The notes beneath the pieces were generated by a model. It searched no databases. It worked only from the letters and a program-made list of their open reading frames with translations, and had not been told where the DNA came from. Positions 1-9,912 of a stretch of DNA of 64,000 nucleotides are shown here, one piece after another (position 1 is the stretch's first letter; every line of letters starts with the position of its first letter). The position numbers and the translations under genes are program-made. The DNA comes from Catonia carolina (taxonomy: Eukaryota; Arthropoda; Insecta; Hemiptera; Achilidae), in the NCBI GenBank assembly GCA_035578175.1, contig JAQMRL010000015.1, positions 20,782,447 through 20,846,446 on the forward strand, given 5' to 3'.

Positions 1-66
1 TGATGGAGTTGCTTTTGTTGTAAAATTGGATATAATATACACACATTAGAAATTAAAAAAAAAAAA
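1..66 (+). repeat. SINE-C 3' tail fragment
   Basis: The stretch from GTTGCTTTTGTTG to the A-run at about 48-66 matches the 3' end of the SINE-C copies at 28975-29288 and 44786-45112. Those copies end in GTTGCTTATTGTTC, a GTACACA-ATTAGA motif and poly(A). The rest of this copy lies before the window. The match is short and diverged. Confidence 0.5.
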
Positions 67-125
67 TTAACCAGAGGTGCCCTCAGTATTCCAAAACAGG
101 TACTGCCGTTACCATACTGCCCATA

Positions 126-1498
126 TACCATGCATTCTGAAAGTCGCTGTGCACCAAGTGACATGACAGGGAATAATTTCATGGCTAGGTTGGTAGCTCT
201 GTGCTGTTCAATTGTTGCCGAACACGTCGAGGCCTGTCAGTCATTGAGTTGAAGTTGTATATGTTTCATTTATTGCAGTTCTGTTGCACGTTTTTTGTTG
301 TTGGACGCGATGGTTCTTTCAGTAGAGGAGCGCATTTTCCTCGTTGAATACGTATTTCGCGAAGGTGACAAGTACAGTGATTTAGTGAAGCGCAAATTTT
401 CTGAAAAGTTTCCAGATTCAATTATTCCTCTCCGTAATGCAGTACGAACACTGATAGAAAAATTTCGGGCAACTGGCTCTGTTGAGGACGCTGAACGTAG
501 TGGTAGGCCCCCTAAGCTAGACGAACAAAAGCTGCTGGATATTTCTGATTCTATGGCACAAAGTCCAAAAAAATCAATGCGTAAGTTAGCACAACAGCAT
601 AATATCGGACTTGCTACCGCACATAAAGCTGTCAGACAAGAACTTAAACTATTCCCATACAAAGTGAGGTGTGTTCAAGAGCTGAAACCTTCAGATAATG
701 ACAAGAGACTAAATTATTGTCATTGGTTTCAACGTTTCATCAACCAAAATTCCGAAGACATCCTTGACGTAACGTTTTATACAGATGAAGCGTGGTTTCA
801 CTTGGGAGGGTATATAAGTTCACAAAATACTCGAGTATGGTCGACAACTAATCCTTGCGCTTTACATGAACAGTCCTTACACGAAGCAAAAATTGGAGTC
901 TGGGTTGCTGTGAGTAGAGCACGTATTGTTGGACCAATTTTTTTTGCAAACACAATCAATAGTGAACGTTATTGTTCTGATATTTTAGAGAACTTTACGC
1001 ATCAAATAACACAAGTGGAAATGAATAATGGTTGGTTCCAACAAGACGGGGCAACAGCACATACATCTAACATCTCAATGGCTTTCCTGCGCAACGTGTT
1101 TGGTGAACGAATAATTTCAAAGAATTTGTGGCCTGCAAGATCTCCTGATCTGACTCCCCCCGATTTCTTTTTATGGGGTGCGGCGAAACAAACTGTGTAT
1201 CGGAACAGACCACACACGATTGACGAACTTAAAGCCGCAATAACGGCATACATTCAAGGAATCACTGTTCTTCAGTTGCGAAAGGTGTTTGCAAACAAAA
1301 TGAAACGAGTGCAATGCTGTATTGATGCCAATGGAGGTCATTTCGAACACCTTCTATAAACAATGTAATCACGGTTTAACAATGTAATTAAGGTATTGAA
1401 TAAATTTTTTTCCAAAATGCTTAGTCATTTCTTTATACATATTTTCATAAATCCATAGTCACAATTCCAGTGCACAGCAACTTTCCGAACGCACGGTA
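126..1498 (+). mobile_element. Complete Tc1/mariner-type DNA transposon (1373 bp)
   Basis: Terminal inverted repeats of 29 bp lie at 126-154 and 1470-1498 and differ at four positions. Both begin TACC and end GCTGTGCAC. TA dinucleotides at 124-125 and 1499-1500 are the target duplication typical of this superfamily. A single open frame (310-1359) fills the interior and an AATAAA lies at about 1399, just after the stop. Ends, target duplication and gene are all present, so it looks potentially autonomous or very recently active. Three other members of the same broad transposase group in this window (23393-24280, 25136-25450, 48375-49324) are decayed. Confidence 0.9.
310..1359 (+). CDS. Tc1/mariner-superfamily transposase, intact, DD38D
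   Basis: A 349-residue protein, the usual size for this superfamily, which cuts the element out and pastes it into TA sites in the nucleus. I chose the ATG at 310; the open frame extends a few codons upstream without an ATG. Residues 1-110 look like a paired helix-turn-helix that binds the terminal repeats (an N-terminal helix set, then RKLAQQHNIGLATAHKAV). The DDE/D catalytic triad is complete: D in TDEAWFH (codon 784), D in FQQDGATAH (codon 1045) and D in LTPPDFFLW (codon 1162). There are 38 residues between the last two, unlike the 34 of classical mariner or Tc1. No stops or frameshifts are present, which is unusual beside its decayed relatives. An AATAAA follows the stop by about 40 bp. 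Transposase identity is firm; subfamily naming is not attempted. Confidence 0.93.
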   Translation: MVLSVEERIFLVEYVFREGDKYSDLVKRKFSEKFPDSIIPLRNAVRTLIEKFRATGSVEDAERSGRPPKLDEQKLLDISDSMAQSPKKSMRKLAQQHNIGLATAHKAVRQELKLFPYKVRCVQELKPSDNDKRLNYCHWFQRFINQNSEDILDVTFYTDEAWFHLGGYISSQNTRVWSTTNPCALHEQSLHEAKIGVWVAVSRARIVGPIFFANTINSERYCSDILENFTHQITQVEMNNGWFQQDGATAHTSNISMAFLRNVFGERIISKNLWPARSPDLTPPDFFLWGAAKQTVYRNRPHTIDELKAAITAYIQGITVLQLRKVFANKMKRVQCCIDANGGHFEHLL

Positions 1499-1514
1499 TA
1501 TTCTTATCATAATG

Positions 1515-1956
1515 TATTGTTTCTCAAAGTGGGGGCACGTTCAAGAGTTAGGAAGGAGCAAAGCTTAGTTTAAAAAAAATAAATGAAGTGATATATTCTT
1601 TATTTTTCTAACATTGGAGCAAGTTTTTAATTTGGAATAGATGGTTAAAAACTAACCTTGGTTATAAACAAAGTTATAAAATTGCATTAGTAGTCTTACT
1701 TTTTGAATTATATTTAGCAATATGTACTCATTAAAAATGCATGTCCTTATCCATCCGTAATGATGTTTGTAATTATTTCAACGTTGAACTCATTCTCGCA
1801 ATAAGAAAACGCTTAAAACATGTAACTTAAAAAACAGTTACCAGTAAAAGTGTTGTAAAACATGCACATATAAGGGGGTTATGTACATATAAGGGGGTGT
1901 GGCTTACAGTTAAATCATATAGGAGGGTGCTCGAAATAAAAAGTTTGAGAACCACA
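1515..1956. mobile_element. hAT-like non-autonomous element (442 bp)
   Basis: An identical 8-bp direct repeat TCATAATG flanks it (1507-1514 and 1957-1964), the duplication length of hAT elements. The ends are degenerate inverted repeats sharing GTTTCTCAAA / GGTTCTCAAA, the ...TTCTCAAA... end common in hAT MITEs. The interior is AT-rich and shows no transposase. Confidence 0.75.
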
Positions 1957-1966
1957 TCATAATGTC

Positions 1967-2326
1967 TGCTCATAACAGGCAGGTGGAGTGTTAAATTATT
2001 TGCACTCAATCTGCTAGTTCCAGGGTTACAAAACATTGTTCTGTTTCTTATCACATGATCAGCCAATTAGGTGATTGAATCATTTAACAACAGAAGAGGT
2101 AGAGGCGTACTGTGACACTAATCAGAGTTATCTCCTCTGAAAGTAATGAATTTCATTATATGGCCAGCTCCTGTGGTGAATGAAGTGAAAGTGTCATTTG
2201 CAGAGTGGGAAGTAGATGCTTTTCATTGAGTAACGCAATGGTAAACCACCTCACTCCTTGTGTTACTCAGGTTTAGCCTCCAAAGGTTCAAACCCGCCTT
2301 TTGGCTGATAACCTAAGTAACAACTC
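1967..2326 (+). repeat. SINE-A copy 1
   Basis: Starts at CATAACAGGCAGGTGGAGTG and ends near GGCTGATAACCTAAGTAAC, matching the other SINE-A copies over full length. It sits directly after the hAT relic and before the Tc1-like element at 2330. Several family members have 11-13 bp target duplications and an AAC-rich tail, which argues for retroposition. Confidence 0.85.
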
Positions 2327-2371
2327 ATATAGTCACTTGAGTCACGAGTTTGCCCTTGTTTGCAACAAGGG

Positions 2372-3524
2372 CAAACAAGGGCCCTTGTTTTGAGACAGGT
2401 AATGGAAAAAAGAATGGAGAGGAATATGTCGGTACATATGCTTTTCATAGACCTGGAGAAGGCATATGATAGTATCCCACTGAATAAGCTGTTTGAAGTT
2501 TTGAAGAGAGTGAATCTACATGGGACGTATATTAGAGCCATTTATAATATGTATAAAAGTTATGAATGTGTGGTGAAGATAGGAAATGAGGATCAGGCTG
2601 TTTTCTGGTGACCAAGGGTTTGAAGCAGGGTTGTTGCTTGTCTCCCACGTTGTATAAAGTATATGTCCAGGAAGCTTTAAGGGTGTGGAGAGGAAAGTGT
2701 GGAGGAATGGGAATAAATATGGGGGAAGAAAATTTATACACTCTTTTCTTTGCGGATGATCAGGTGGTGTTGGCGAATGAGGAGGAGGATATGTTGTACA
2801 TGTTTAGGAAGCTGAAGGAGGAATATCTGAAGTGGGGGATGAAGATTAATATGACTAAAACGGCTTACGTTGTGGTTGGGGAGAGGAGAGAGGATTTGGT
2901 TGAGGAGGGAGTTTTGGTGGGGAACTTTGCGAAATGTAAATACTTGGGAGCACTTATCACAGAGGACGGCAGGTGTGAGGAGGATATAAGGTGTCGTATC
3001 GGTCAGGGAAGGGCAGCAATTCGAAAGCTGAACGGTCTGTTGTGGTCTTCAAAAGTTAGCCTGAAGACAAAAAAGATGCTTTACAGTACAGTTGTGGAGC
3101 CAATTGCGACATATGGAGCGGAGTGTTGGCAAGTGAGTAAGAGGAATGTACAGCGATTGGAAGCTTTAGAAATGGATTTTTTCCGCAGAGCATGTCGTTT
3201 GTCTAGATTAGATCGAGTAAGGAACGAGGATATTAGGAGACGGGTAGGAAGATCTAATACAATTATGAAGGGAATTGAGGACAGACAGTTAACATGGTAT
3301 GGACACGTTCAGCGAATGAATTCAGATAGATGGCCGAAGAGAGTGTGGGAATACTGTCCAGGGGGAAGACGAAGAAGAGGAAGGCCCAGGGGGAGATGGA
3401 GTGAGGGAGTTCGAGGGGCCATGGAGAAAAGGAATTTAAGAGAAAATGACTGGCGGGACAGGAGGCTTTGGAGATCGAAATGCGGGATGCGGAGCAATCT
3501 GTAGGAACCCCGCTAAAAGTAAGT
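2372..3524 (+). mobile_element. 5'-truncated RTE-like non-LTR retrotransposon (LINE) inserted in T2
   Basis: The 10-bp target duplication GCAACAAGGG lies at 2362-2371 and 3525-3534. The insert holds the reverse transcriptase core and C-terminal region only. Its 3' end reads GTAGGAACCCCG and then a short A-rich stretch, the same terminus as the LINE at 35409-36413, which continues into poly(A). The first ~20 bases after the upstream duplication form a short inverted repeat with the flank, a common 5'-junction scar. Confidence 0.88.
2387..3504 (+). pseudogene. Reverse transcriptase fragment, RTE-like LINE, one frameshift
   Basis: Would encode the RNA-dependent DNA polymerase for target-primed reverse transcription. 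Visible motifs in order: LRQVMEKR; motif A FIDLEKAYDSI with the first catalytic Asp (codon 2450); TKGLKQGCCLSP; the catalytic FADDQVVLA box (Asp codons at 2755 and 2758); the TYGAECW thumb region; and the tail WYGHVQRM...GRPRGRW found at the end of RTE-like ORFs. The endonuclease and the N-terminal RT part are missing through 5' truncation. A one-base frameshift near 2600-2608 separates motif A from the rest, so it is dead. Clade assignment to RTE-like is from recalled motif style, not a tree. Confidence 0.88.
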
Positions 3525-3690
3525 GCAACAAGGGGTAAAGAGGGGAAAGCATCAGTGCGCATGCGTGACTGCTTTAATTTCAGTACGACAAACATAACAA
3601 CATATACTATAACCAGAGCATATACAGTATATTGCGGAACCTTTTGTAGGTTAACTGTACGATTATATCTGTTTGTTACCGTAAACACAA

Positions 3691-3873
3691 ATGTCGGTTT
3701 CTGAAAAACGTGATCGAACTATTCACAGTGCTGAACGCAATGTAATAAAATGTTGTGAAGTTGAAGCTAAACAAACATGCCTATCCGTGCCTCTTAACAA
3801 AAGCCGTGAGCGAGCGGCTAACTACTGTGATGTTTCTCTTTCCACAATTCGAAAAATTAAAGAAGGAAATTAA
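3691..3873 (+). pseudogene. T2 transposase N-terminal HTH fragment
   Basis: The ATG at 3691 opens a 60-residue frame rich in Cys, Lys and Arg. The segment PLNKSRERAANYCDVSLSTIRKI reads as a helix-turn-helix of the type that starts certain insect Tc1/mariner transposases. The same protein segment recurs at 13376-13615 and 17033-17209. No DDE domain follows; the frame ends and the element is truncated about 45 bp later. All three copies keep the HTH but not the catalytic part, suggesting they descend from an internally deleted ancestor. Confidence 0.65.
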
Positions 3874-3976
3874 GGACGTGAAGAAGCTATTCTTTAACAG
3901 TTTTGTTGACACCTAAATAAGTTAGTTAATTATTTACTTATTTTATTTTGTGTTTTTTTTTAAATTTTGACGTCTC

Positions 3977-4290
3977 ATGATATCCCTACTCCAGAGTCGT
4001 TTCAGTCTTCGTTTAGGGGCAGTTGGTAAATCTGGTGTGTCTAGGTCAACAATGAGCTGGTTAATGAACTTGAAGGGCTTTCATGAAGAGCAGAAACAGA
4101 ACATTAGGTGGACAGAAGAAAGGGGAAAAACCTACAATGAGCAAATGCTGAGAATATGGGTTGCAAAAAGAGCTTCCAAAAATGACTAGTCACCTCACAT
4201 GGTCTAAAATTGACCCTATACATGACAAAATTAAGAATTTGAGCTGCCGTGTTTTTGGCATGAAATAAACAAGATTTTATTGTATACTTA
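3977..4290 (+). pseudogene. LINE 3'-end relic (C-terminal ORF tail)
   Basis: The short frame ending at 4189 contains LKGFHEEQKQNIRWTEER and NEQMLRIWVAKRASKND. Decayed versions of the same peptide occur at 24900-25080 and 62880-63120. The relic at 46263-46705 has a related lead-in. This resembles the extreme C-terminus of an RTE-type ORF followed by a short 3' region ending in TGAAATAAAC. Only the tail survives. Assignment to a LINE is inferred from the repeated 3'-anchored pattern. Confidence 0.5.
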
Positions 4291-4958
4291 CAAATATTGA
4301 AGAAATCTTCACTGGTCCTAAATTATCCGTTGTGTATATGTGTCAGTGCGATGATCAAGCAACGTATCCTAAAATCGTTAAAGAGTATAACAACTTTTAT
4401 TTTAAGCGAGCTGTAGTCTGGCACAGTGTAACAGTTTAAAGACTAATGATAACTTTATCATAAGCAAGCTGCAGTCTGGCAGAATGAACCAGTTTTTAAC
4501 TCAATTATCTGCAAAAAAAAAACATTATTAGGTCTCAAACACATAGAAAAATCCAAATTTCATTTCTATTATCAACTAGATTCTGTCTGCAATGAAGCTA
4601 CTCACTTTCAAACTTCTAAATGAATTCTTCAGAAAAACTGAGAAACGAAACATTTCTTAAAATCTGTGCATTTTTCATTTCCTTTGTGAAACTCCAGAAA
4701 TTTTCAAAAAATGTTTGTAAACTGTTTTACAGATTTTGGTAATTAATATTGTTTTGGATATTATTACTAATGCAGGGAATGAAGGGTAAATGATGAAAAT
4801 ATACCAGTCCCTGACCAGGAATTGAACTTGTTATCCCTAATGCGTTGTTATTACTTATAATTTTCTATAAAGGGTTGAATTATATTTTCATACAGGGTTG
4901 ATCTCCGGGTCGTCCTACGTATCCCTTTAATCTTAAGTACATATTTATTTTATTTACT

Positions 4959-5353
4959 TGTTGTTGTTTAGGTCATCAGCCGAAAGGCTGGTTTGAACCT
5001 GTAGAGGTTTTACTAAGTAAATCGAGGAGTGAGGTGGTATACCATTGCCTTCCTCACTGAGTGGAAAAGTACACTTATCAGCATTCCGGGCCCTCTGAAA
5101 AGCATATATTTTCCACTCTGCAAAAGACACTTTCACTTCATTTACCACAGGGTCTGGCTGTATAATGAAATCCATTACTTTCAGAGGAGATAACTCTGAT
5201 TAGTGTCTTTTACACCTCTACCTCTTCTGTTCTTAAATGATTCAGTCATTTAATTGGCTGACCATCTGATAAGAAACAGAACTATTTATTTTAGCCCTGC
5301 AACTAACAGATTGAGTGTAAATAATTTGACACTCCACCTGTCTGTTATGGGTA
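4959..5353 (-). repeat. SINE-A copy 2
   Basis: Full-length reverse-oriented copy. It begins with the GTTGTTGTTTAGGTCATCAG complement of the AAC tail and ends at CTGTCTGTTATGGG. It retains the ~70-codon open frame (5175 down to 4954) shared with four other copies. Confidence 0.88.
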
Positions 5354-5756
5354 ATTTATTTACTTAACAACAACCATTTCATAAAATAAATCCTTAAAAT
5401 TTTAGTTTCAATCTCATTAAATAAATCAGCATTAATCTGTAGGCCTATTGAACATGTCTTTGTTTAGTCTGACAAGCCTTGGATTCAGATCTAACAAAAA
5501 ATAATTACTACATAATTATTTTGCATTAATATAAACTTTATGGTAATATAAAACTTGGCCGAATCAAACAAAGCTTACAATTCTGCAGTACTTTAAATTT
5601 AAACTTTTAATTTTTGTATAACTTTTAAATATTGTATAACTTTTGCAGAACTTTGAAATTTTGTATAATTCGTAATGATTTTTTGAAGAAAAAATTGGAA
5701 TCACAAAGGTAAAGAGACATTACAGACTTTTTTTAATTAATGTAGGATAGATCTAA

Positions 5757-5914
5757 CCTCTGCCCATAACAGACAGGTAGAGTACCAAATTATTTACACT
5801 CAATTTGTTAGTTGCAGGGCTAGAATAAATAGTTCTGTTTCTTATCACATGGTCAACCAATTAAATGACTTAATCATTTAAGAACAGAAGGGTAGAAGTA
5901 TAAAAGACACTAGG
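5757..5914 (+). repeat. SINE-A copy 3, 3' truncated
   Basis: The first ~155 bp of SINE-A, from CCCATAACAGACAGG to the AAAAGACACTAG motif. It breaks into a short T-run and then a HINE-B fragment. Confidence 0.8.
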
Positions 5915-5932
5915 TCTTTAGTGTTTTTTTTC

Positions 5933-6028
5933 TAGGATCCGGTGAAAACTCGATTTCTAAAAATCGACATGAAAACAATACTTTCCTTCCTATATATTCA
6001 TGTAGGCAAGAGAAAGTAAAAATATAAC
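5933..6028 (+). repeat. HINE-B 3'-end fragment
   Basis: Contains the GGTGAAAACTCGATTTC block, the TCGACATGAAAACAATACTT block, the CCTATAT...ATGTAGG stem-loop and the terminal GGCAAGAGAAAGT. Only the last ~95 bp of the family are present. Confidence 0.85.
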
Positions 6029-7405
6029 GTACTAGTAGCCTAGTAATAGCAAAAAAATCAATTAAAAAATATAACTTAATAGTAATGTGGTAATAGCAAC
6101 ATAAAACAATAAACCAATCTAAGAAATAAAACTAACAGAACGTGTAACATAGTACAGTACTATTTTATACCGGGATGGGAAGGACGTGTGTACGCGTGCG
6201 TGAGTGTGTGTCTCGGTAAGAGTTTTTAGTAGGGCAGGGAGTGGGAGAAATGAACAAGTGTGCAACCTTCAGGGAATTCGGATTTGATAGTGGCATACAG
6301 GAAAAGACCCGCATTTAGTATTTATAATGATATAAAAAAAGTATCAAAATTATTAAATAATAAATTTTTTTGAGGGGTTCATGGACCCCTGTGACACCCC
6401 GCCTTGAAATTCAACACTGGGTATGAGAAGGAACTGCAGCGTTGCAGCCAGAGAGGTTGCAGGCTACAGTAGCTTCTATAATAAGCGCGTCAGCTCGTGA
6501 TCCGTGTGAGGAATTTGTGTTACGGCATGCAGTGAAAGATTATACTATTCATAAAAAAAAACATTTATCATAATGTTCTTGTCATTATAAAGTAACCTTT
6601 TGTTTTATTATTTCAATTTATTCTATAATATAGTAACTCTTTTACTTTTCTTTCATAGTATTTATTAATATCTAGTAATTATTTACAGTTTGAGTCAGGC
6701 AGTCCTCAGGAATTAAAATATGTACGTAATATGTTTCTATGAATAAGGAAACTAAAAAATATATATTTCATAACATTAATTTATAGGCCTATTTTTAACG
6801 GGAGCAGGTCTTCATCACAGTTTTTTTTATAACTGATGCAATAATTTGTCGCCCTTCCGAATGAATTACCGCTTTATTTTTCCGAAAAAATATATTAAAA
6901 TAAAACAAAAGGTATGAAAAATACACGTTGAAATTTACCTAACACAAAACACACAAAATAAATAACTTTTGGCACGTTAACACACTTTAAATTTCAAAAT
7001 AAAAATCACTTTAGTGATAAAAAATCATGAATAATGATTAACACATCCGAGACGCATTACCTGGCACAAATGTACAACTGTATATTGTGACACGTGTATC
7101 CGTTGTGAAAAGCAATAATACGTAGGCCTATAATAAATTAATACATAGACTAATAATAATATTTACACGATGACTAAATGTTTTTGTACTGAAAGATAAG
7201 ACAAAAATATTAGTCACATTCTATTACGCCACCCGCCCCACTTCCCCAGGCGACAGAGATCATGAGCTGGCGCGGGTACAGTAGATACCACGTAGGCCTA
7301 AGGCCTACTGCCCCCACCACTTTATATGCCTAAACGACAAACGATAACTTACGTTTCAAAACGTTGGAAAACAAAATACCTATTCCCTAACCACACCCAT
7401 TAAAA
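6029..7405. other. AT-rich interval with no recognised gene
   Basis: No long open frames on either strand and no motif I can assign. A T-rich block and a CpG-containing patch near 6175-6260 (CGTGTGTACGCGTGCGTGAG) stand out slightly. TAGGCCTA occurs three times (6784, 7123, 7293). Confidence 0.4.
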
Positions 7406-8185
7406 AAATATGGTGTGAAACACTCACACAACGTTCTCTTGCCAATGCAAATAATTAACAATAAAGGCTAAAATTAGTAATAAAACATTAAAAAAACTAA
7501 CCTCAATAAACATAACGTAATTTTAATTATGAGTAAAAGACGCAAAATGACGATCAACCTCAGTTTGGCTTGAAAATACGGAAAATCACTTTTTCACGCT
7601 AAACTAAGCTCTGTAGAGAAAAATACTTAAATTAAAAGTTGTAGATCTTTTAATTTCCTATACATTTTATTATATACTTTTTTGTCGTAAAATGCATACT
7701 ACGGCCGAAATTTTTAAAATATCGATTTTTCACACGTTTTCGTGAGAAAAAAAATCGCTAATTACCGCTAAACTAAGCGTTATAAAAAAAATGTTTGAAA
7801 TAAAAGTTGTGGGATTTTTAATTCTCTACAACTGTTATTAAATAAATTTTTGCGCTAAATTGCATAATATAGCCGCAATCTCAAAAAAACAATTTTTTTT
7901 TCGTGAAAACAGCCTCACCAAGAATTTCAGTAAATATGGCGCCTACCCTATCTTGTAGAGCATAAAAAATTTAGTGAACCAGGCGATTTTTAAAAAGAAT
8001 CATAGGACCAGCTTTTGAGAAAATCGCAAATAAGTGAAAAATTATTATTATTAAGTGAAAATAAACTACTACTTCCGGTTGACCGATTTTGATGAAAATG
8101 TTCGTGTCGGGTCCGGTAGTGGTACGTAACTTACGTTTCAAGTTTCAAGTTCGTACGATATTCCGTTCTTGAGATATTCTGTACA

Positions 8186-8227
<42 letters not shown>

Positions 8228-8366
8228 AATTGCTAAAAACATGTTTTTTGGGGTTCAGGGGATCTGAAAACGTGTAGATTCGGTAAAGAGTGTATTTGTT
8301 AAAATCGACATGAAAACAATACTTTTCTTCCTATGTATTCATATAGGGAAGAGAAAGTAAAAATAG
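7406..8366 (+). repeat. HINE-B copy, near full length
   Basis: Begins GGTGTGAAACACTCACAC and runs through the ACxTTCTCTTGCC subterminal repeat (one mismatch here), the two diverged internal modules, the (AC)n tract at about 8187-8226 and the terminal GAAGAGAAAGTAAAAA. It lies between A-runs, as other copies do. The family is described at 53527-54450. Confidence 0.9.
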
Positions 8367-8413
8367 TCCATTATTAATCTAATTTTCAGCAGTAATAAAT
8401 AAAATTCACTTAC

Positions 8414-8782
8414 CTTTTAATAAGCAAGTATGATTAAATAAGCGATAACCAATACGATTAATCCAACGATGTTCCAAAGTTGTGCAGTACCCCCGAAAGT
8501 AATTTGAAATACTGAATTTATTACAAAGAAGATTCTATATTCAATCACACTACTAGAGAGTACGATAACTTTAGCAAGTATGATTAAATAAGCGATAACC
8601 AATACGATTAATCCAACGATGTTCCAAAGTTGTGCAGTACCCCCGAAAGTAATTTGAAATACTGAATTTATTACAAAGAAGATTCTATATTCAATCACAC
8701 TACTAGAGAGTACGATAACTTTAATAAAGATGTCAATGATCATTACTTTAATAAAGATGTCAATGATCATTTCTTTAAAATT
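8414..8782 (-). other. Exon-like hydrophobic open frame, unrecognised
   Basis: Read on the minus strand, an ATG near 8769 opens a frame with two copies of a 50-residue unit. Each contains SSSVIEYRIFF, then FGGTAQLWN, then a strongly hydrophobic stretch (IVGLIVLVIAYLIILA) that could cross a membrane. The frame ends in TAA, followed two bases later by AAG|GTAAGT, a consensus splice donor. Upstream is a T-rich tract ending in AAAG that could serve as an acceptor. I do not recognise the protein. It may be a genuine exon with a 3'UTR intron or a chance frame in duplicated DNA. Confidence 0.35.
8423..8722 (-). repeat. Perfect 150-bp tandem duplication, in frame
   Basis: Two adjacent units with a period of exactly 150 bp (8424 and 8574 starts) read identically through their whole length. 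A second, 27-bp duplication (ATAAAGATGTCAATGATCAT) follows at about 8723-8775. Because 150 is a multiple of three, the minus-strand frame stays open across both units. Identity over 150 bp implies a very recent event or an assembly artefact. Confidence 0.9.
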
Positions 8783-9164
8783 AAACAAGTTAAAGTAAAA
8801 AATCTAAATTTTTTTTTTTTAAAAAGCGAGCTGCAGTCTAGCAGAGCGTAGATTATTAAAAACTTAATGTTAGTAACAAAACAACGCACAACCTTCCAGT
8901 GCAACAACTTAAACTTAACTGAGAAAGAGATTCTTAACTTTCCTGTTCGATATCAAATAAAAAATTAGTTATTTCGGTGCATATCTCCTTGACCAATAGC
9001 GAAGTCGCATACAAGTGGGTGGGGGGTGTGATGTCACAATATTTTTTATCAGCCTATTTTGAATTTATGATGCAATATAATGGCGCCCATTAATTGTACT
9101 TTTTTAATCTACGATTGTTATATTGAAGGAAAACTGCAACAATGTACGAATGTTTTTATTTTTA

Positions 9165-9295
9165 CTTTCTCTTGCCTTTATGATTGTATAGGAAGGAAAG
9201 TATTGTTTTCATGTCGATTTTTCGAAATCGAGTTTTCACCGGATCTACACATTTTCAGACCCCCTGAACCCCAAAAAACATGTTTTTAGCGATTG

Positions 9296-9334
<39 letters not shown>

Positions 9335-9413
9335 CGTGCGCGTGCGTGCGTGCGTGTGCGTGCGTGCGTGCGTGTGCGTGCGTGCTTGCGTGTGTGTGTG
9401 CGCGTGCGCGCGC

Positions 9414-9456
<43 letters not shown>

Positions 9457-9912
9457 CAGAATATCTCAAGATCTGAATATAGTACAAACTTGAAACTTAA
9501 GTTACATACCACTACCGAACCCGACACGAACATTTTCATCAAAATCGGTCAACCGGAAGTAGTAGTTTATTCGTGTAATTTTTCACTTTTTTGCGATTTT
9601 CTAAAAAACTGGCCCTACGATTTTTTTTTAAATCGCCTCATTAGAATACAGGAAATGAGGAGATCTACAACTTTTATTTCTAGTATTTCTTTGTATAGTG
9701 CCTAGTTTAGCGTGAAAGAGCGATTTTCCGCATTTTTAAGCCAAACTGAGGTTGATTTTCATTTTGCGTCTTTCATATATGATTAAAATTAGGTAATATT
9801 TATTGAGGTTAGTTTTTTGTTTATTTCTAATGTTTTATTACTAATGTTAGGTTTATTGTTAATTATTTGCATTTGCAAGAGAAAGTTGTGTGAATTTTTC
9901 ACACTAGATTTT
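9165..9912 (-). repeat. HINE-B copy with internal deletion and expanded microsatellite
   Basis: Starts at ACTTTCTCTTGCC (about 9166) and ends at GCAAGAGAAAGTTGTGTGA (about 9897). About 200 bp of the internal modules are missing. The dinucleotide tract at 9296-9454 has grown to ~160 bp and contains interspersed GCGC/GTGCGTGC blocks, unlike the pure TG runs of other copies. Long Cys-Val or His-Thr frames across it are artefacts of the repeat. Confidence 0.88.

Larger units (their letters stand above)
2330..3916 (+). mobile_element. Tc1-like element 'T2', copy 1, 3' truncated and interrupted by a LINE
   Basis: The 5' inverted repeat (TA then TAGTCACTTGAGTCACGAG) matches the 5' end of the copy at 13179 and, inverted, the outer end of the copy at 16631. 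The element is split by a LINE (2372-3524). Sequence resumes at 3525 with the same ten bases (GCAACAAGGG) found at 2362-2371. It breaks off after the GTTGACACCT motif, so the 3' end is missing. Confidence 0.8.

Noticed and set aside
1002..1253. Minus-strand frame inside the intact transposase
   Set aside because: It is the shadow of the plus-strand coding sequence and has no motif of its own.
9255..9705. Long Cys-Val, His-Thr and Arg-Ala frames
   Set aside because: They are translations of the (TG)n / (AC)n tract of HINE-B. The same pattern occurs at 42, 44.5, 60.4 and 62.2 kb and has no protein features.
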